64,000 bases of DNA from Staphylococcus sp. GSSP0090 (GTDB lineage: Bacteria > Bacillota > Bacilli > Staphylococcales > Staphylococcaceae): positions 1 through 64,000 of the forward strand of contig NZ_JACBFD010000007.1 of NCBI RefSeq assembly GCF_013391405.1. The letters run 5' to 3'. The notes under the pieces are model-generated. The model did no database searches. It was not told the DNA's origin and worked only from the letters and a program-made list of their open reading frames with translations. This document shows positions 1 to 9,686 of this stretch, in pieces. Positions within the stretch are counted from its first letter, which is position 1. Each line of letters begins with the position of its first letter. Position numbers and translations under genes: made by a program.

Positions 1-198
1 AGTTTGATTTATAAAATATAGATTATTCACTTTTAAACCGAGGTGATTTGTTTTATTATAAGCATATGGCACAGATATCTCTCCTTTAATTATGGTTTGG
101 TCACTTATAATTATAGAGATATTTGTGCTCTTTTTGTATCTAAACATAAAAAATAACGATTGATGATTTTACTCACCAACCGTTAAAAGTATACAGCC
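1..198 (-). mobile_element. ISL3-type element end, cut by the window edge
   Basis: This stretch matches 46411-46608 base for base except about 12 differences and no gaps (about 94 percent identity by eye). It is the 5' end and leader of a degenerate ISL3-family transposase gene read leftwards. It stops at a GGCT-type end on the minus strand at 198, just beyond which the two copies lose similarity. The rest lies outside the window, so I cannot say whether this copy is complete. It lies 33 bases from the terminator-like hairpin of the next gene. Confidence 0.75.
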
Positions 199-230
199 TT
201 CTATTTTTAAAAATTATATATCGAATATAG

Positions 231-263
231 AACAACCCTTCGCATTAATTTGCAAAGGGTTGA
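231..263 (-). terminator. Hairpin after the NAD(P)-binding protein gene
   Basis: A stem of aacaaccctt/aaagggttg encloses a short A/T loop, immediately downstream of the minus-strand gene ending at 290. The T-run after the stem is weak on both strands, so its strength as a rho-independent terminator is uncertain. Confidence 0.5.
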
Positions 264-289
264 TCTACATTCTTTTTTTGATTTTTTAT

Positions 290-946
290 TTATTTTTTAA
301 ACTGAGCTAATGCATCCTCTACTGATTGATCACCGCTCACGACTTGAAATTCAGCATTTATATATTCATCTGTTGCTAATACCTCTTTAATGACTGTAGC
401 AACATCTTCACGTGGAATGGAACCTTTATCATCGAAAAATGCAGCTGCTTCAAATTGATTTGTACCAGGGTCATTTAGCAATATACCAGGATGAACAATC
501 GTATAGCCTACCTCAGCTTGTTTAAGATATTCATCTGCATAGTGTTTCGCAATCGTATATGGTTTCAAATCACCACTTGCATCAAAAGCTTCTCTTCTTG
601 AATCATAAGTAGATACCATCACAAATTGTTTCACTTGGTTCGCTTCACTTGCCTTAATTGTTTTTATAGCACCGTCTAAATCTACGCTAATAGTCTTATC
701 TGCACCAGTACTACCGCCTGATCCAACAGAAAACACAATTTTATCGAATCCTTGTAACTTCTGAGTTAACGTTTCAATATCATCTGCTTCAACGTCAATC
801 AACGTGGCTTTCACACCATTATCTTCTAAAGATTGCACTTGTGCTTCTTTTCTCACACCTGCAACGAATGATTCGCCACTTTCTTTTAATTGATTCACTA
901 AATATTGACCTACGCCACCGTTTGCACCTATAACTAATGTACTCAT
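290..946 (-). CDS. NAD(P)-binding atypical short-chain dehydrogenase (NmrA/YwnB-like)
   Basis: A 218-aa cytosolic protein. The N-terminus has a beta strand followed by GANGGVG (residues 7-13), the dinucleotide-binding loop of the atypical short-chain dehydrogenases that use NAD(P)H. A later YTIAKHYAD segment sits where extended SDRs have YxxxK, and VHPGIL is the usual strand before the C-terminal part. Substrate is unknown; relatives are annotated as NAD(P)H-binding or flavin-reductase-like. A second, more distant member is at 54003. It is divergent from czrA, with about 160 bases between the two starts. Confidence 0.8.
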   Translation of the reverse strand: MSTLVIGANGGVGQYLVNQLKESGESFVAGVRKEAQVQSLEDNGVKATLIDVEADDIETLTQKLQGFDKIVFSVGSGGSTGADKTISVDLDGAIKTIKASEANQVKQFVMVSTYDSRREAFDASGDLKPYTIAKHYADEYLKQAEVGYTIVHPGILLNDPGTNQFEAAAFFDDKGSIPREDVATVIKEVLATDEYINAEFQVVSGDQSVEDALAQFKK

Positions 947-1023
947 TATATAGCCTCCTTCAATAAAATCTTAAACTCATTCTACCACTTCTCCTCATTT
1001 TTAAAACTATTGTGCTTTGAACA

Positions 1024-1052
1024 TTGACTTTTCAGGTTTTTTATATTAATAT
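1024..1052 (+). promoter_or_regulatory. czrA promoter (-35 TTGACT, -10 TAATAT)
   Basis: TTGACT at 1024-1029 and TAATAT at 1047-1052 are separated by 17 bases, a good SigA arrangement. The CzrA-type operator begins at the -10, so a bound repressor would block RNA polymerase. Confidence 0.75.
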
Positions 1053-1070
1053 ATGAACAAATATTCATAT
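1051..1070 (+). promoter_or_regulatory. CzrA/ArsR-type operator
   Basis: The palindrome atatgaacaa/atattcatat has the 12-2-12 character known for SmtB/CzrA operators. It lies between the czrA -10 and start codon. Established for the family: the apo-repressor binds, and zinc or cobalt releases it. That this site controls czrAB is inferred from position. Confidence 0.8.
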
Positions 1071-1107
1071 ATTAATATGTTGATATAAAGAAATGAGGTT
1101 AGTAGCT

Positions 1108-1404
1108 ATGTCAGAATCTATTGATGAACAAACAATAACCTACGTCACTGATATTTTTAAAGCTTTAAGTGAAGGTAATCGCCTACGTATCATGCACCTT
1201 TTAATCCAAAATGAGTGTAGTGTAGGCCATATTGCACACACTTTAAATTTAAGTCAATCCAACGTTTCACACCAATTGCGTATACTAAAACAAGCACATT
1301 TAGTAAAATCAAATCGCCATGGACAGTCTATGATCTATCAAATAGATGACACACATGTGACTACATTAATTAAACAGGCAATACATCATGCCTCACATAA
1401 ATAA
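1108..1404 (+). CDS. czrA: Zinc/cobalt-responsive ArsR-family repressor CzrA
   Basis: A 98-aa winged-helix repressor. The HTH is around residues 37-62 (SVGHIAHTLNLSQSNVSHQL). The C-terminal helix holds the inter-subunit metal site, visible as D81, H83, H94 and H97, matching the D-x-H...HxxH ligands known for CzrA. I chose ATG 1108 rather than the upstream in-frame ATG at 1093 because gagg lies at the right distance before it and the family starts with MSE. It is followed after 22 bases by the efflux gene it should control. Confidence 0.93.
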   Translation: MSESIDEQTITYVTDIFKALSEGNRLRIMHLLIQNECSVGHIAHTLNLSQSNVSHQLRILKQAHLVKSNRHGQSMIYQIDDTHVTTLIKQAIHHASHK

Positions 1405-1426
1405 TAATTGAAAGGTGGACATCCAT

Positions 1427-2395
1427 ATGTCAGAACATCATGAACACAATCATGCTCACGGCCATGTACACACTAATAACAAAAAGATATTACTTATCAG
1501 TTTTTTAATTATTGGAATCTTTATGATAATAGAAATCATTGGTGGTTTCATAGCAAATAGTTTAGCTTTACTTTCAGATGGATTACACATGTTTAGTGAT
1601 ACAATTTCCCTCGGTGTCGCTCTACTTGCTTTTATTTATGCTGAAAAACATGCAAATAAAAATAAAACCTTTGGTTATAAAAGATTTGAGATTTTAGCTG
1701 CACTATTTAATGGCGTTACACTTTTTGTCATTGGTATCATTATCATTATTGAGGCGATTCAACGATTCTTTAATCCAGTAGAAGTACAATCGACTGAAAT
1801 GTTTATCATCAGTGTTACCGGTTTGATAGTTAATATCATTGTTGCTTTATTAATGTTTAGAGGTGGGGATACGTCCCACAACATTAATATGCGCGGTGCT
1901 TTCTTGCATGTGATGGGAGATCTTCTAGGTTCTGTTGGTGCCATTATTGCCGCAGTACTCATTTGGACTTTAAATTTAACGATAGCCGATCCGATAGCAA
2001 GTATCATAGTGTCACTTTTAATTATTAAAAGTAGCTGGGGTATTACAAAATCTTCTTTGAATATTTTAATGGAAGGTACACCTACGGATGTGAATATGTC
2101 TGAAGTCATAGCCACTATTAAAGAAGCAGATGCAATTCAAAGTGTACATGATTGTCACATTTGGACAATATCCAATGAATTAAATGCATTAAGTTGTCAC
2201 GCCGTTGTACCAAATGAAATGTCAGTAGCTCAAGGTGAGCAACTTTTAAATGAAATTGAACATAAATTACAACATTTGAACATTCAGCACATGACAATTC
2301 AATTAGAAACTAAAGATCATCAACATGAAGATGAGACATTATGTTCGTCCATATATAAGACAACTTCTCATGAGCATGCTCATGAACATGCGTAA
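1427..2395 (+). CDS. czrB: Zinc/cobalt efflux protein CzrB (cation diffusion facilitator)
   Basis: A 322-aa CDF transporter that exports Zn2+ or Co2+ in exchange for protons. The N-terminus is histidine-rich (HEHNHAHGHVH) and the C-terminus repeats HEHAHEHA. About six membrane segments follow the N-terminal tail, with the metal-site helices recognisable as SDGLHMFSD and HVMGDLLGS (HxxxD each). A cytosolic ferredoxin-like C-terminal domain follows. The start is ATG 1427, preceded by aaaggtgg; the earlier in-frame GTG overlaps that ribosome site. Cotranscribed with czrA. Confidence 0.93.
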   Translation: MSEHHEHNHAHGHVHTNNKKILLISFLIIGIFMIIEIIGGFIANSLALLSDGLHMFSDTISLGVALLAFIYAEKHANKNKTFGYKRFEILAALFNGVTLFVIGIIIIIEAIQRFFNPVEVQSTEMFIISVTGLIVNIIVALLMFRGGDTSHNINMRGAFLHVMGDLLGSVGAIIAAVLIWTLNLTIADPIASIIVSLLIIKSSWGITKSSLNILMEGTPTDVNMSEVIATIKEADAIQSVHDCHIWTISNELNALSCHAVVPNEMSVAQGEQLLNEIEHKLQHLNIQHMTIQLETKDHQHEDETLCSSIYKTTSHEHAHEHA

Positions 2396-2421
2396 GTTTA
2401 ATCAGTGATCAAATTAAAAAT

Positions 2422-2460
2422 GCGAACGTACGAAATTCAAATTTAATTTCGCACGTTCGC
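2422..2460. terminator. Hairpin after czrB
   Basis: The long stem gcgaacgtacgaaatt/aatttcgcacgttcgc sits just past the czrB stop. The following T-stretch is short (ttcttt). It could act on both strands, since the phosphoesterase gene converges from the right. Confidence 0.65.
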
Positions 2461-2569
2461 TTCTTTAATGTAATGAAACACATATCAACATTTAATATTA
2501 ATCAAGATGAGCAACCGCGTCATCGATTATTTATAACCTCTATACCATCTAAACGCTCAAATTAATTGT

Positions 2570-3301
2570 TTAGATAAACTTATCAAATATAAGCGCTTTA
2601 GCTGGAACTTGTTTCTCATCAAAACCTCTTAAAAATTCTTCATTGTCATATGGGACTTTTACGCGCTCAATTGAAAATTCATTTTCGTCAATTGTTATAA
2701 TGCCATAAACTGCATATGCACCATTATTAAGCCCAACAGAACCTGGATTAAAATATACCGTAGATTGATCATCGTACAAATGTACAGTATGATTATGCCC
2801 AAATACGATTAAATCAGCTTGTTTATCTTCAAACAAAGCTTTTATATTTTCTTCACTAGGCTCCACAATTGGACTATACGGTTGTCCATCAATTGGCGTC
2901 GTTAATTGTTCATTCGGTATTTCATAATGAATGAACAGTACTTTTTTTTGATTAAATGTTTTTTCTATTACACGTGGTAATTCATTTAATCTATCGTAAT
3001 AATCTTCATCTAAATGACTTTCAATCCACTGATGATGTTCGTAAAATTTGTCTTTTAAGTCTGCAGGATAAGGTGTGTCATTCACAATCGACATCACCGC
3101 TTCATCATGATTACCCGCGATGATTTCCATATCATCTCTGTCAAAAATTTCATCGAGTACTTTGTTCGTTTCGTGTCCAACCCCGATATTATCACCCAGG
3201 TTAAATATTTTATTGATATCTTCTCTTCTATCAATATCATCTAAAACAGTTTCTAATGCATCAAAATTTCCATGAACATCAGTAATTATTGCAAATTTCA
3301 T
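2570..3301 (-). CDS. Calcineurin-like metallophosphoesterase
   Basis: A 243-aa protein with the full dimetal phosphoesterase signature in order: D8-x-H10 (TDVHGN), GDNIGVG, GNHDE, and GHNH near residue 160. The family hydrolyses phosphomonoesters or diesters using two metal ions; the substrate cannot be read from the sequence. The start is set at MKFAIITD because aaaggaga precedes it by about nine bases; an upstream in-frame ATG lacks a ribosome site. It stands alone, divergent from the membrane protein gene on its left-hand promoter side. Confidence 0.85.
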   Translation of the reverse strand: MKFAIITDVHGNFDALETVLDDIDRREDINKIFNLGDNIGVGHETNKVLDEIFDRDDMEIIAGNHDEAVMSIVNDTPYPADLKDKFYEHHQWIESHLDEDYYDRLNELPRVIEKTFNQKKVLFIHYEIPNEQLTTPIDGQPYSPIVEPSEENIKALFEDKQADLIVFGHNHTVHLYDDQSTVYFNPGSVGLNNGAYAVYGIITIDENEFSIERVKVPYDNEEFLRGFDEKQVPAKALIFDKFI

Positions 3302-3432
3302 GATGATATCTCCTTTCAACTTTTTCTCATTAGGACATTTTAACATTTTATTGCCATTTTGTTACCTATTAATTTTAAAATCATCAAATTTTTGATATCG
3401 TATGTTTATCACTAAAAAGGAGTGCTTAAAAT

Positions 3433-4539
3433 TTGTTTAATTTTCATAAATTAGCATTACAAAATGCAAAACCACAAAATGCTAAAATTTTAATGTTCAC
3501 AATTGTAAGTTTTATAATATTATTTGCTTTAACAGTACTAACATTTATGCCAGTGCAACCTGCTATTTATAAAATGTTAATGGCTATGGCTATGCAACAG
3601 CCTGTTGGCGGTGCCATATTTTCACTCGTACTTGCATTGCTCATACCATTAATCGTATTTATATTTATTGGTTACCCATTAATAGCTGGAACTATCTACA
3701 CTATAGACAAAGCATTAAATAAAGACAAGGTAAATTTCAAAGATTTATTTTCTACGTTTAAAAAAGGTAAATATTTAAAAGGATTAAAATTATCTTTATT
3801 TACTTTAGTTTTTATTATTATCGCATTGTTACTTAATTTATTAGTTTCAAAAGTACTAAATTTAGGAGTCGTTCAACTATTTTCAGCATTACAAGGAACA
3901 ATAAGCAGTTCTGATCATGCACTTGGATGCTCTCTTACTTACCAAATTATCGCAGCAGCAATTATATTATTTATTCAATCATTCATATACTGGTTCTTAG
4001 CTATTATCGCAATTAACTATACTTTAGCTTTTGTTAAAGAACCTAATAATGGCGCATGGACATCAGTAAAAAGAGGATTTAAAGGCATTAAAAATGGTAA
4101 AAAAACTTGGTTCAAATTCTACCTTGGTTTATTGTTACTCAATTTAATCGTCATCCTACTTGCTAATCCAATTAGTCAATTAGTTTCAATATTTACTGGT
4201 AGCATGTCTCAAACAGTAGCTATAGTCATAATTTACATTGTATCAGTTATTGTGATTATCATTAGATTAATCGTTTACTATACAAATATATTAGCAATTA
4301 TTCAATATTATAATCGTAATGGTGACAAAATCGAATCGTCAAAATCGAAGAAAAATAAAAAGTCTCAACAAACTAAAGATAATGAATTAGAAAACAAGCA
4401 ATCTAAAGCCAGCAATAGTGTGACGAATACAACAGAAAAGACAAAATCAAATATTACTGAGCAATCTGATAACTTGCAAAATCAAGCTAAAGATAAAGCA
4501 TCAGATTTAAAAAACAACCTAAACAATACTGACAAGTAA
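3433..4539 (+). CDS. Multi-pass membrane protein with a charged low-complexity tail
   Basis: A 368-aa protein with about six hydrophobic segments across residues 15-290, including a very long Ile/Val-rich helix around 262-285. It ends in about 75 residues rich in Lys, Ser, Asn and Gln that should be cytosolic. I do not recognise catalytic motifs; the layout resembles staphylococcal DUF975-like membrane proteins, but I am not sure of the family. The start is TTG with aaggag about ten bases upstream. It is a single-gene unit closed by a strong terminator. Confidence 0.7.
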   Translation: MFNFHKLALQNAKPQNAKILMFTIVSFIILFALTVLTFMPVQPAIYKMLMAMAMQQPVGGAIFSLVLALLIPLIVFIFIGYPLIAGTIYTIDKALNKDKVNFKDLFSTFKKGKYLKGLKLSLFTLVFIIIALLLNLLVSKVLNLGVVQLFSALQGTISSSDHALGCSLTYQIIAAAIILFIQSFIYWFLAIIAINYTLAFVKEPNNGAWTSVKRGFKGIKNGKKTWFKFYLGLLLLNLIVILLANPISQLVSIFTGSMSQTVAIVIIYIVSVIVIIIRLIVYYTNILAIIQYYNRNGDKIESSKSKKNKKSQQTKDNELENKQSKASNSVTNTTEKTKSNITEQSDNLQNQAKDKASDLKNNLNNTDK

Positions 4540-4569
4540 TATTAACGCAAAGTTCATCATGCAAATGCA

Positions 4570-4606
4570 AAAGTCCGAGCCATATAAAATATGGTTCGGA
4601 CTTTTT
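4570..4606. terminator. Bidirectional rho-independent terminator
   Basis: The stem aaagtccgagccat/atggttcggacttttt ends in a T-run on the plus strand and has an A-run at its left side. It serves the membrane protein gene and the converging HAD phosphatase gene. Confidence 0.9.
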
Positions 4607-4649
4607 AAATGGTCAATAAATGCCACTATTATTTTCTCATGCTTGTATT

Positions 4650-5507
4650 TTAATCTTGTAAAAAACGTGCTTTTAAGTAGCGTGCTGCACCATTTTCTTC
4701 ATTATTATCTTCCGTCACTTCATTTGCTAAAGCTTGGATTTCAGGTCGCGCATTTTTCATAGCGACAGTATGATGACCAAATGCAAACATTGCTCTATCA
4801 TTGTCACTGTCTCCAATCACTAATGTTTCTTCTTGTGCAATACCAAAATGCGCAATCATTTCTTTTATACCTGTTCCCTTATCAATACCATATGCCATCG
4901 TTTCCGCATTACAGCGTGAAGAATTTGAAACGCTAATTTGAAGATCTTGCTGTGCCGACTTTAATTGTTCTCTAAAATCAGTAATTTTATCGATATCTGG
5001 TGAGAATAAATATATTTTTGAAAATGAAGTATCAGGTATGGATGATTCCCAATCAACCTTATCTATCAGTGATGCTTTACGTGAAGACCACTCAGAATCA
5101 CCGACATTTTCAGGAGGGTACTTTGCTTCAAATAATTCACGCGCCCACGATTCATCTTCTTTAAGTACAATACGATTGCTATCAAATGGAAATACTTCAT
5201 AGTAAATTTCTTGTTGTTGTGCGCGTTCAACAATTTTTTCAACTGTATTAAAAGCCAAACTATGTTTAAAAAGCACTTCTTCCTGAAACATACCTAACGT
5301 GCCATTAGAACTAATAATACCGTCTACCTCAAACGAATCAGGTACAAGATAATGTATTTCATTATGTGCACGACCTGTTGCTAGAAAGACTTTGTATCCC
5401 TTATCTCTTAATTGTTGAATCACTTCTGCTGTTTCTATATCAACACGATTATCTTTATGTAAAATCGTGCCATCCATATCTAAAAATATTGCCTTAACAT
5501 TATCCAT
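4650..5507 (-). CDS. Cof-type HAD-superfamily sugar-phosphate phosphatase
   Basis: A 285-aa HAD hydrolase. Motif I is DMDGTI near the N-terminus (nucleophilic Asp and acid/base Asp), motif II is the TGR segment (LATGRAH), and motifs III/IV are GDSDNDRAMF near the C-terminus. The long C2-type cap between motifs II and III is typical of the Cof/YwpJ group, which dephosphorylates sugar phosphates and flavin precursors. The exact substrate is not determinable. I placed the start at MDNVKA, eleven bases after ggagg; a longer reading is possible. Confidence 0.88.
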   Translation of the reverse strand: MDNVKAIFLDMDGTILHKDNRVDIETAEVIQQLRDKGYKVFLATGRAHNEIHYLVPDSFEVDGIISSNGTLGMFQEEVLFKHSLAFNTVEKIVERAQQQEIYYEVFPFDSNRIVLKEDESWARELFEAKYPPENVGDSEWSSRKASLIDKVDWESSIPDTSFSKIYLFSPDIDKITDFREQLKSAQQDLQISVSNSSRCNAETMAYGIDKGTGIKEMIAHFGIAQEETLVIGDSDNDRAMFAFGHHTVAMKNARPEIQALANEVTEDNNEENGAARYLKARFLQD

Positions 5508-5573
5508 TTTTATATAATCCTCCATCACATTTTATCATCTTAAATTATGGCATTATCTCTGCTAATGTGCAAT

Positions 5574-6359
5574 CTACACATCTTTCATAAATAATGCGTA
5601 ACGTTGGTTTTGATATAACACGCTGACACTTCTATCGAAAAAGTTACTCATAACATCACTATTTAATATATGTTCAATATTTCCTTGTTTATAATTTTTA
5701 CCATTTTTTAATAAAAATCCTTTTTGTATATCTTGCGTAATCTCTTCAACAAAGTGCGTCACATATATAACAGCTAACTCTGGTTGTTGGTGGTACAATT
5801 TTCCAAGCGCTTGTAACAGATCTTCTCGTGCTATAAAATCCAACCCCGACGCCGGTTCATCTAAAATGAGTAACTTAGGGTTCCCCATCAACGCACGGGC
5901 AATAAGTACCTTCTGACGTTCTCCCGTAGAAAGATAACCATAATATTGCGACTCAAAATCAATCATGCCCATTTGTTTTAAATAATGTTGTGCCATTTCA
6001 ATATGATGGGGTTGTATCGTTTTAAACACACCTATTGAATTAAATATGCCACTAACGACAACATCTCGCACCAATTCACCATCTTGAAAGCGATCCATTA
6101 AACTATTAGACACAAACCCTATGTAATCTCTGACTGTTTCAGCAGAATAGCCCACTTTACCTGGTTGCATACCAAATAATGTCATCGTTCCAGATGTATT
6201 GGGTTCGTATGCATTTAATATGTTTAGTAGTGTTGTCTTTCCTGCACCATTCAGACCGTAAAGCATCCATTTTTCACCTTCGTAAATTTGCCAGCTTACA
6301 TTTTTTATTATTTCCTTACCTTGTTTTCTGCGTGATATATTTTTCAAGTCGACTAACAT
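5574..6359 (-). CDS. Stand-alone ABC ATPase (YlmA-like)
   Basis: A 261-aa ABC ATPase with Walker A GLNGAGKTT, signature LSTGERQ, Walker B LLILDEP followed by ASGLD, and the switch His in VTHFVEE. No permease gene adjoins it. The start MLVDLKN is preceded by ggggga; the upstream in-frame start has none. The transported substrate or partner is unknown. It has its own ribosome site and lies 66 bases upstream of the HAD phosphatase, same strand, so the two may be cotranscribed. Confidence 0.85.
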   Translation of the reverse strand: MLVDLKNISRRKQGKEIIKNVSWQIYEGEKWMLYGLNGAGKTTLLNILNAYEPNTSGTMTLFGMQPGKVGYSAETVRDYIGFVSNSLMDRFQDGELVRDVVVSGIFNSIGVFKTIQPHHIEMAQHYLKQMGMIDFESQYYGYLSTGERQKVLIARALMGNPKLLILDEPASGLDFIAREDLLQALGKLYHQQPELAVIYVTHFVEEITQDIQKGFLLKNGKNYKQGNIEHILNSDVMSNFFDRSVSVLYQNQRYALFMKDV

Positions 6360-6416
6360 GATTTCCCCCTTTTCCCATATGCCTTCTAGCATAACCTATT
6401 GAATCGTTTCAAACCT

Positions 6417-6773
6417 TTATTTATTTTGTCTAAAGATTTTATCCAATGATTTACCTTTTGCCAATTCATCTATCATTTTATCTAAATATCTAATTTCTTT
6501 CATCACAGATGATTCCATATCCTCTACACGAATACCACAAATAACACCTGTTATTTTTGTTCTCTCTGGATTTAAGTTAGGCGCTTGATTAATAAAAGTC
6601 TCATAATCCGTCCCATCAGCTACTAAATTATCAAGTTCTGACTGTGTGTAACCCGTCATCCATCTTATAATTTCATCCGCTTCTTCTTTAGTTCTATTCT
6701 TTTTCTCTACTTTTTTAATTAATAGATCGTACACTTTTCCAAAAGCCATAGAATAAATCTTAGGTTTTGTCAC
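6417..6773 (-). CDS. DUF2200 family protein
   Basis: A 118-aa small soluble protein resembling the DUF2200 family: an N-terminal KPKIYSMAF segment, IIRWMTGY in the middle, and CGIRVEDMES in the last third. The function is unknown. I favour the GTG start at 6773 because ggag precedes it by nine bases and the family begins MTK..KIYSM. The longer reading adds a hydrophobic N-terminus not expected in this family. Confidence 0.75.
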   Translation of the reverse strand: MTKPKIYSMAFGKVYDLLIKKVEKKNRTKEEADEIIRWMTGYTQSELDNLVADGTDYETFINQAPNLNPERTKITGVICGIRVEDMESSVMKEIRYLDKMIDELAKGKSLDKIFRQNK

Positions 6774-6836
6774 TATATTCAACTCCATTTTAAAGTTTAT
6801 TTCGTTATTGATGATAAGCATAATAAACACACACAC

Positions 6837-7094
6837 ATTTTAAAAATATTTTGCTTTCACTAACGTGGATTTTCACTTATAAATGCATTCACTTAAAATC
6901 CATTTTAGTTTGTAAACGTATATTGTTGTTTTATAGTTATTTTATCTACATGCAGTCCATTTAAAATGTGGCATGCTATAATCAATGTCTGTGCTGCAAC
7001 AATGACCTTATACGATAGGGTTTACCCTACGTTGTATTGATATGATTGCTTACTGATATATAAAACAAAAATATCACTTTTATATTATGAAAAA
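6837..7094. other. Intergenic region without a visible gene
   Basis: AT-rich. A small palindromic patch is seen near 7017-7036 (gggtttaccct). I found no ORF with a ribosome site and no recognisable RNA. Confidence 0.4.
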
Positions 7095-7142
7095 AGAGCA
7101 GGAACGAAATCTAAAATATAAGTTTGATTTCGTTCTTGCTCT
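7095..7142. terminator. Hairpin downstream of glmS
   Basis: The stem agagcaggaacgaaatc/gatttcgttcttgctct has 17 pairs with few mismatches around an A/T loop, 75 bases after the glmS stop. It resembles the 'gaacgaaat' hairpins scattered in staphylococcal genomes. An A-run on the left gives a T-run on the minus strand. Confidence 0.75.
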
Positions 7143-7216
7143 ATTTATGTGATATGTGATTTTATCTGTTTAGATTAAAAGTAACAATGACTTTACTAAT
7201 AAGCTGTGATCTTATT

Positions 7217-9022
7217 TTATTCAACTGTTACAGATTTAGCTAAGTTACGTGGTTTATCAACGTCTAAGTCTCTGTGTAATGCTGCATAGTATGAAATTAA
7301 TTGTAATGCAACAACTGAAACTAATGGTGTTAATAATTCATGAACATGTGGAATAACGTATGAATCCCCTTCTTTGTTCAAGCCGTCCATTGAAATGATA
7401 CATGGGTTTGCACCACGTGCAACCACTTCTTTAACGTTACCACGGATTGATAAGTTTACTCTTTCTTGTGTAGCAAGTGCAATAATTGGTGTACCTTCTT
7501 CAATTAAAGCAATCGTACCGTGTTTTAATTCACCACCAGCAAATCCTTCAGCTTGGATATATGAAATTTCTTTTAATTTTAATGCGCCTTCTAAACTCAC
7601 ATTATAGTCTCCTGTACGACCGATAAAGAACGCATTACGTGTTGTTCTTAAGAAATCTGTAGCAATTTGTTCCATAATATCTGCATCATCTACAATCGTT
7701 TCAATTGCAGTTGTTACTTTTGCTAATTCACGTAATAAACTTACATCAACCTCTTTACCATGCTCTTTAGCAACAATTTGAGACAAGATAGATAATACTG
7801 CAATTTGTGCAGTATATGCTTTAGTAGAAGCCACTGCGATTTCTGGACCTGCATGTAACAATAACGTATGATTTGATTCACGTGATAATGTTGAACCAGC
7901 TACATTAGTGATTGTTAATGATTTATGTCCTAAACGGTTCATTTCAACAAGCACTGCACGACTATCTGCTGTTTCTCCTGATTGAGAAATATAGATAAAT
8001 AGTGGCTTCTCAGAAAGTAAAGGCGTATTATATACGAACTCAGAAGAAACATGAACTTCTGTAGGGACACCTGCCCATTTTTCAATAAATTCTTTACCTA
8101 CTAAACCAGCATGGTAGCTTGTTCCAGCAGCAATAATATAAATACGGTCTGCTTCGGCAACATCTTTAACCACTTCTGGATCCATCTTCAAGTTACCTTC
8201 TTCATCTTGGTACTCTTGGATAATACGACGCATCACTGCAGGTTGTTCGTGAATTTCTTTTAACATATAGTGATCGTAAACGCCTTTTTCTGCGTCTGCT
8301 GCATCTATTTGTGCAGTATATGCTTCTCTTTCTTGAACTTGTCCTTCTTGATTCTTGATAATGACTTCATCACGTTTAACAATTACGATTTCGTGGTCAT
8401 GAATTTCTTTATAACGATTTGTCACTTGTAACATTGCGATTGCATCTGATGCAATAACGTTAAAGTCATCACCTACACCGATTAATAATGGTGATTTATT
8501 TTTAGCTACATAAATTGTATCTTTATCTTCATTATCAATTAATCCTAAAGCGTATGAACCGTCTAATAGTGATACAACTTTTGTAAATGCTGCTTCTGTA
8601 TCAAGGCCACTATTTGAGAAATATTCTACAAGTTGAACAATGACTTCTGTATCTGTTTCAGAAATAAATGATACATCTGATAAGTATTCGTTTCTTAATT
8701 CTTCATAATTTTCAATTACACCATTATGAACTAATGTAAAACGTTCCGTCGTTGATTGATGCGGATGTGAATTTTCATAATTTGGAACACCATGTGTAGC
8801 CCAACGTGTATGACCAATACCTACGTGACCATCAGTAGCTTCACTATCTGCAACTTTTCTTAATTCTGCAATACGACCTTTTGCTTTAAATACTGAAGTA
8901 CCTTCTTCATTTACCACAGCTACACCAGCTGAGTCGTAACCTCTATATTCTAATTTTTCTAAACCTTTTAATAATAATTCTTTGGCATTATCTTGCCCGA
9001 TATATCCAACAATTCCACACAT
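7217..9022 (-). CDS. glmS: Glutamine-fructose-6-phosphate aminotransferase
   Basis: A 601-aa enzyme that makes glucosamine-6-phosphate from fructose-6-phosphate and glutamine, the first step to UDP-GlcNAc for the cell wall. Cys2 (MCGIVGYIG) is the N-terminal nucleophile of the glutaminase domain (about 1-240). Two SIS domains follow (about 285-420 and 455-590), with sugar-binding SQSGETAD in the first. The C-terminus ends KSVTVE as expected. Its mRNA leader carries the glmS ribozyme, so product feedback is expected. GlmM at 15194 takes the next step. Confidence 0.97.
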   Translation of the reverse strand: MCGIVGYIGQDNAKELLLKGLEKLEYRGYDSAGVAVVNEEGTSVFKAKGRIAELRKVADSEATDGHVGIGHTRWATHGVPNYENSHPHQSTTERFTLVHNGVIENYEELRNEYLSDVSFISETDTEVIVQLVEYFSNSGLDTEAAFTKVVSLLDGSYALGLIDNEDKDTIYVAKNKSPLLIGVGDDFNVIASDAIAMLQVTNRYKEIHDHEIVIVKRDEVIIKNQEGQVQEREAYTAQIDAADAEKGVYDHYMLKEIHEQPAVMRRIIQEYQDEEGNLKMDPEVVKDVAEADRIYIIAAGTSYHAGLVGKEFIEKWAGVPTEVHVSSEFVYNTPLLSEKPLFIYISQSGETADSRAVLVEMNRLGHKSLTITNVAGSTLSRESNHTLLLHAGPEIAVASTKAYTAQIAVLSILSQIVAKEHGKEVDVSLLRELAKVTTAIETIVDDADIMEQIATDFLRTTRNAFFIGRTGDYNVSLEGALKLKEISYIQAEGFAGGELKHGTIALIEEGTPIIALATQERVNLSIRGNVKEVVARGANPCIISMDGLNKEGDSYVIPHVHELLTPLVSVVALQLISYYAALHRDLDVDKPRNLAKSVTVE

Positions 9023-9194
9023 TTTAAAATTTCCTCCAATTGAATGGTGAAGAGACGATTGAACTTCTAGCGAATTTGAACCAGTCCAATTTAATATAAA
9101 CCAATGAAGGCAGACTTATCCCTATTTATTAAATAGAAATTTAAAATCCCCTGATAGCAATGGTTATCTCATTCACCGTATACTTTTATATTTA

Positions 9195-9450
9195 ATTTTT
9201 GGCTATCTTATTAACTTTGTGCACCAGGTTACCCTAATGTTTTCCTTAATAAGTTAACGAATGAGCCACATCCGGGATAGCATCCGCCGATGGTTCGATA
9301 ACTATCCTCCTCGTCTACAAGCTTCGATTATTATGTCTATTAAGATTTCTGTTATAAACCTTAAATCACAAACACACTACCTCTTCACTTGTACAGGCGC
9401 TTTAATTGAACTAACGCTTAAACTGTCCTCCTTCCTATCAATACTATTAA
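9195..9450 (-). ncRNA. glmS ribozyme (glucosamine-6-phosphate riboswitch)
   Basis: On the minus strand the leader contains the conserved core: AAAGCGCC, with the scissile bond predicted between 9401 and 9400; then GACGAGGAGGATAGTTATCG; then CGGCGGATGC...CCCGG; then a pairing-rich 3' part with GTGCACAAAGTTAATAAG. This matches the glmS ribozyme, which cleaves its own mRNA when glucosamine-6-phosphate binds. The cleavage site and core are clear; the outer borders are approximate. Confidence 0.93.
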
Positions 9451-9619
9451 TTGTACAATGTTCTTATTACTTAATGCAAATAATTTATTAACAATTCATT
9501 TACAAAATTAGTTTATCTATAATCAGTTATATTGAGTATGTATATTTCATCTTTATGAAGTCCAAGTTATATTCACAAACTTGTCAAAGATACTGTGACA
9601 AATTTGAAATTACTTTCTG

Positions 9620-9648
9620 TTGTTTATTCCCCTGCACGCCCATACAAT
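9620..9648 (+). promoter_or_regulatory. mtlA promoter (-35 TTGTTT, -10 TACAAT)
   Basis: The two hexamers are separated by 17 bases and lie 39 bases upstream of the mtlA start. MtlR activation is expected from the operon, but I see no clear MtlR site. Confidence 0.6.
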
Positions 9649-9686
9649 TGAATTATAAATAAAAAGAGAAAACGAGGTGCAATTCT

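Noticed and set aside
9261-9491. Plus-strand ORF of 76 codons upstream of mtlA
   Set aside because: It lies across the complement of the glmS ribozyme core and has no ribosome site.
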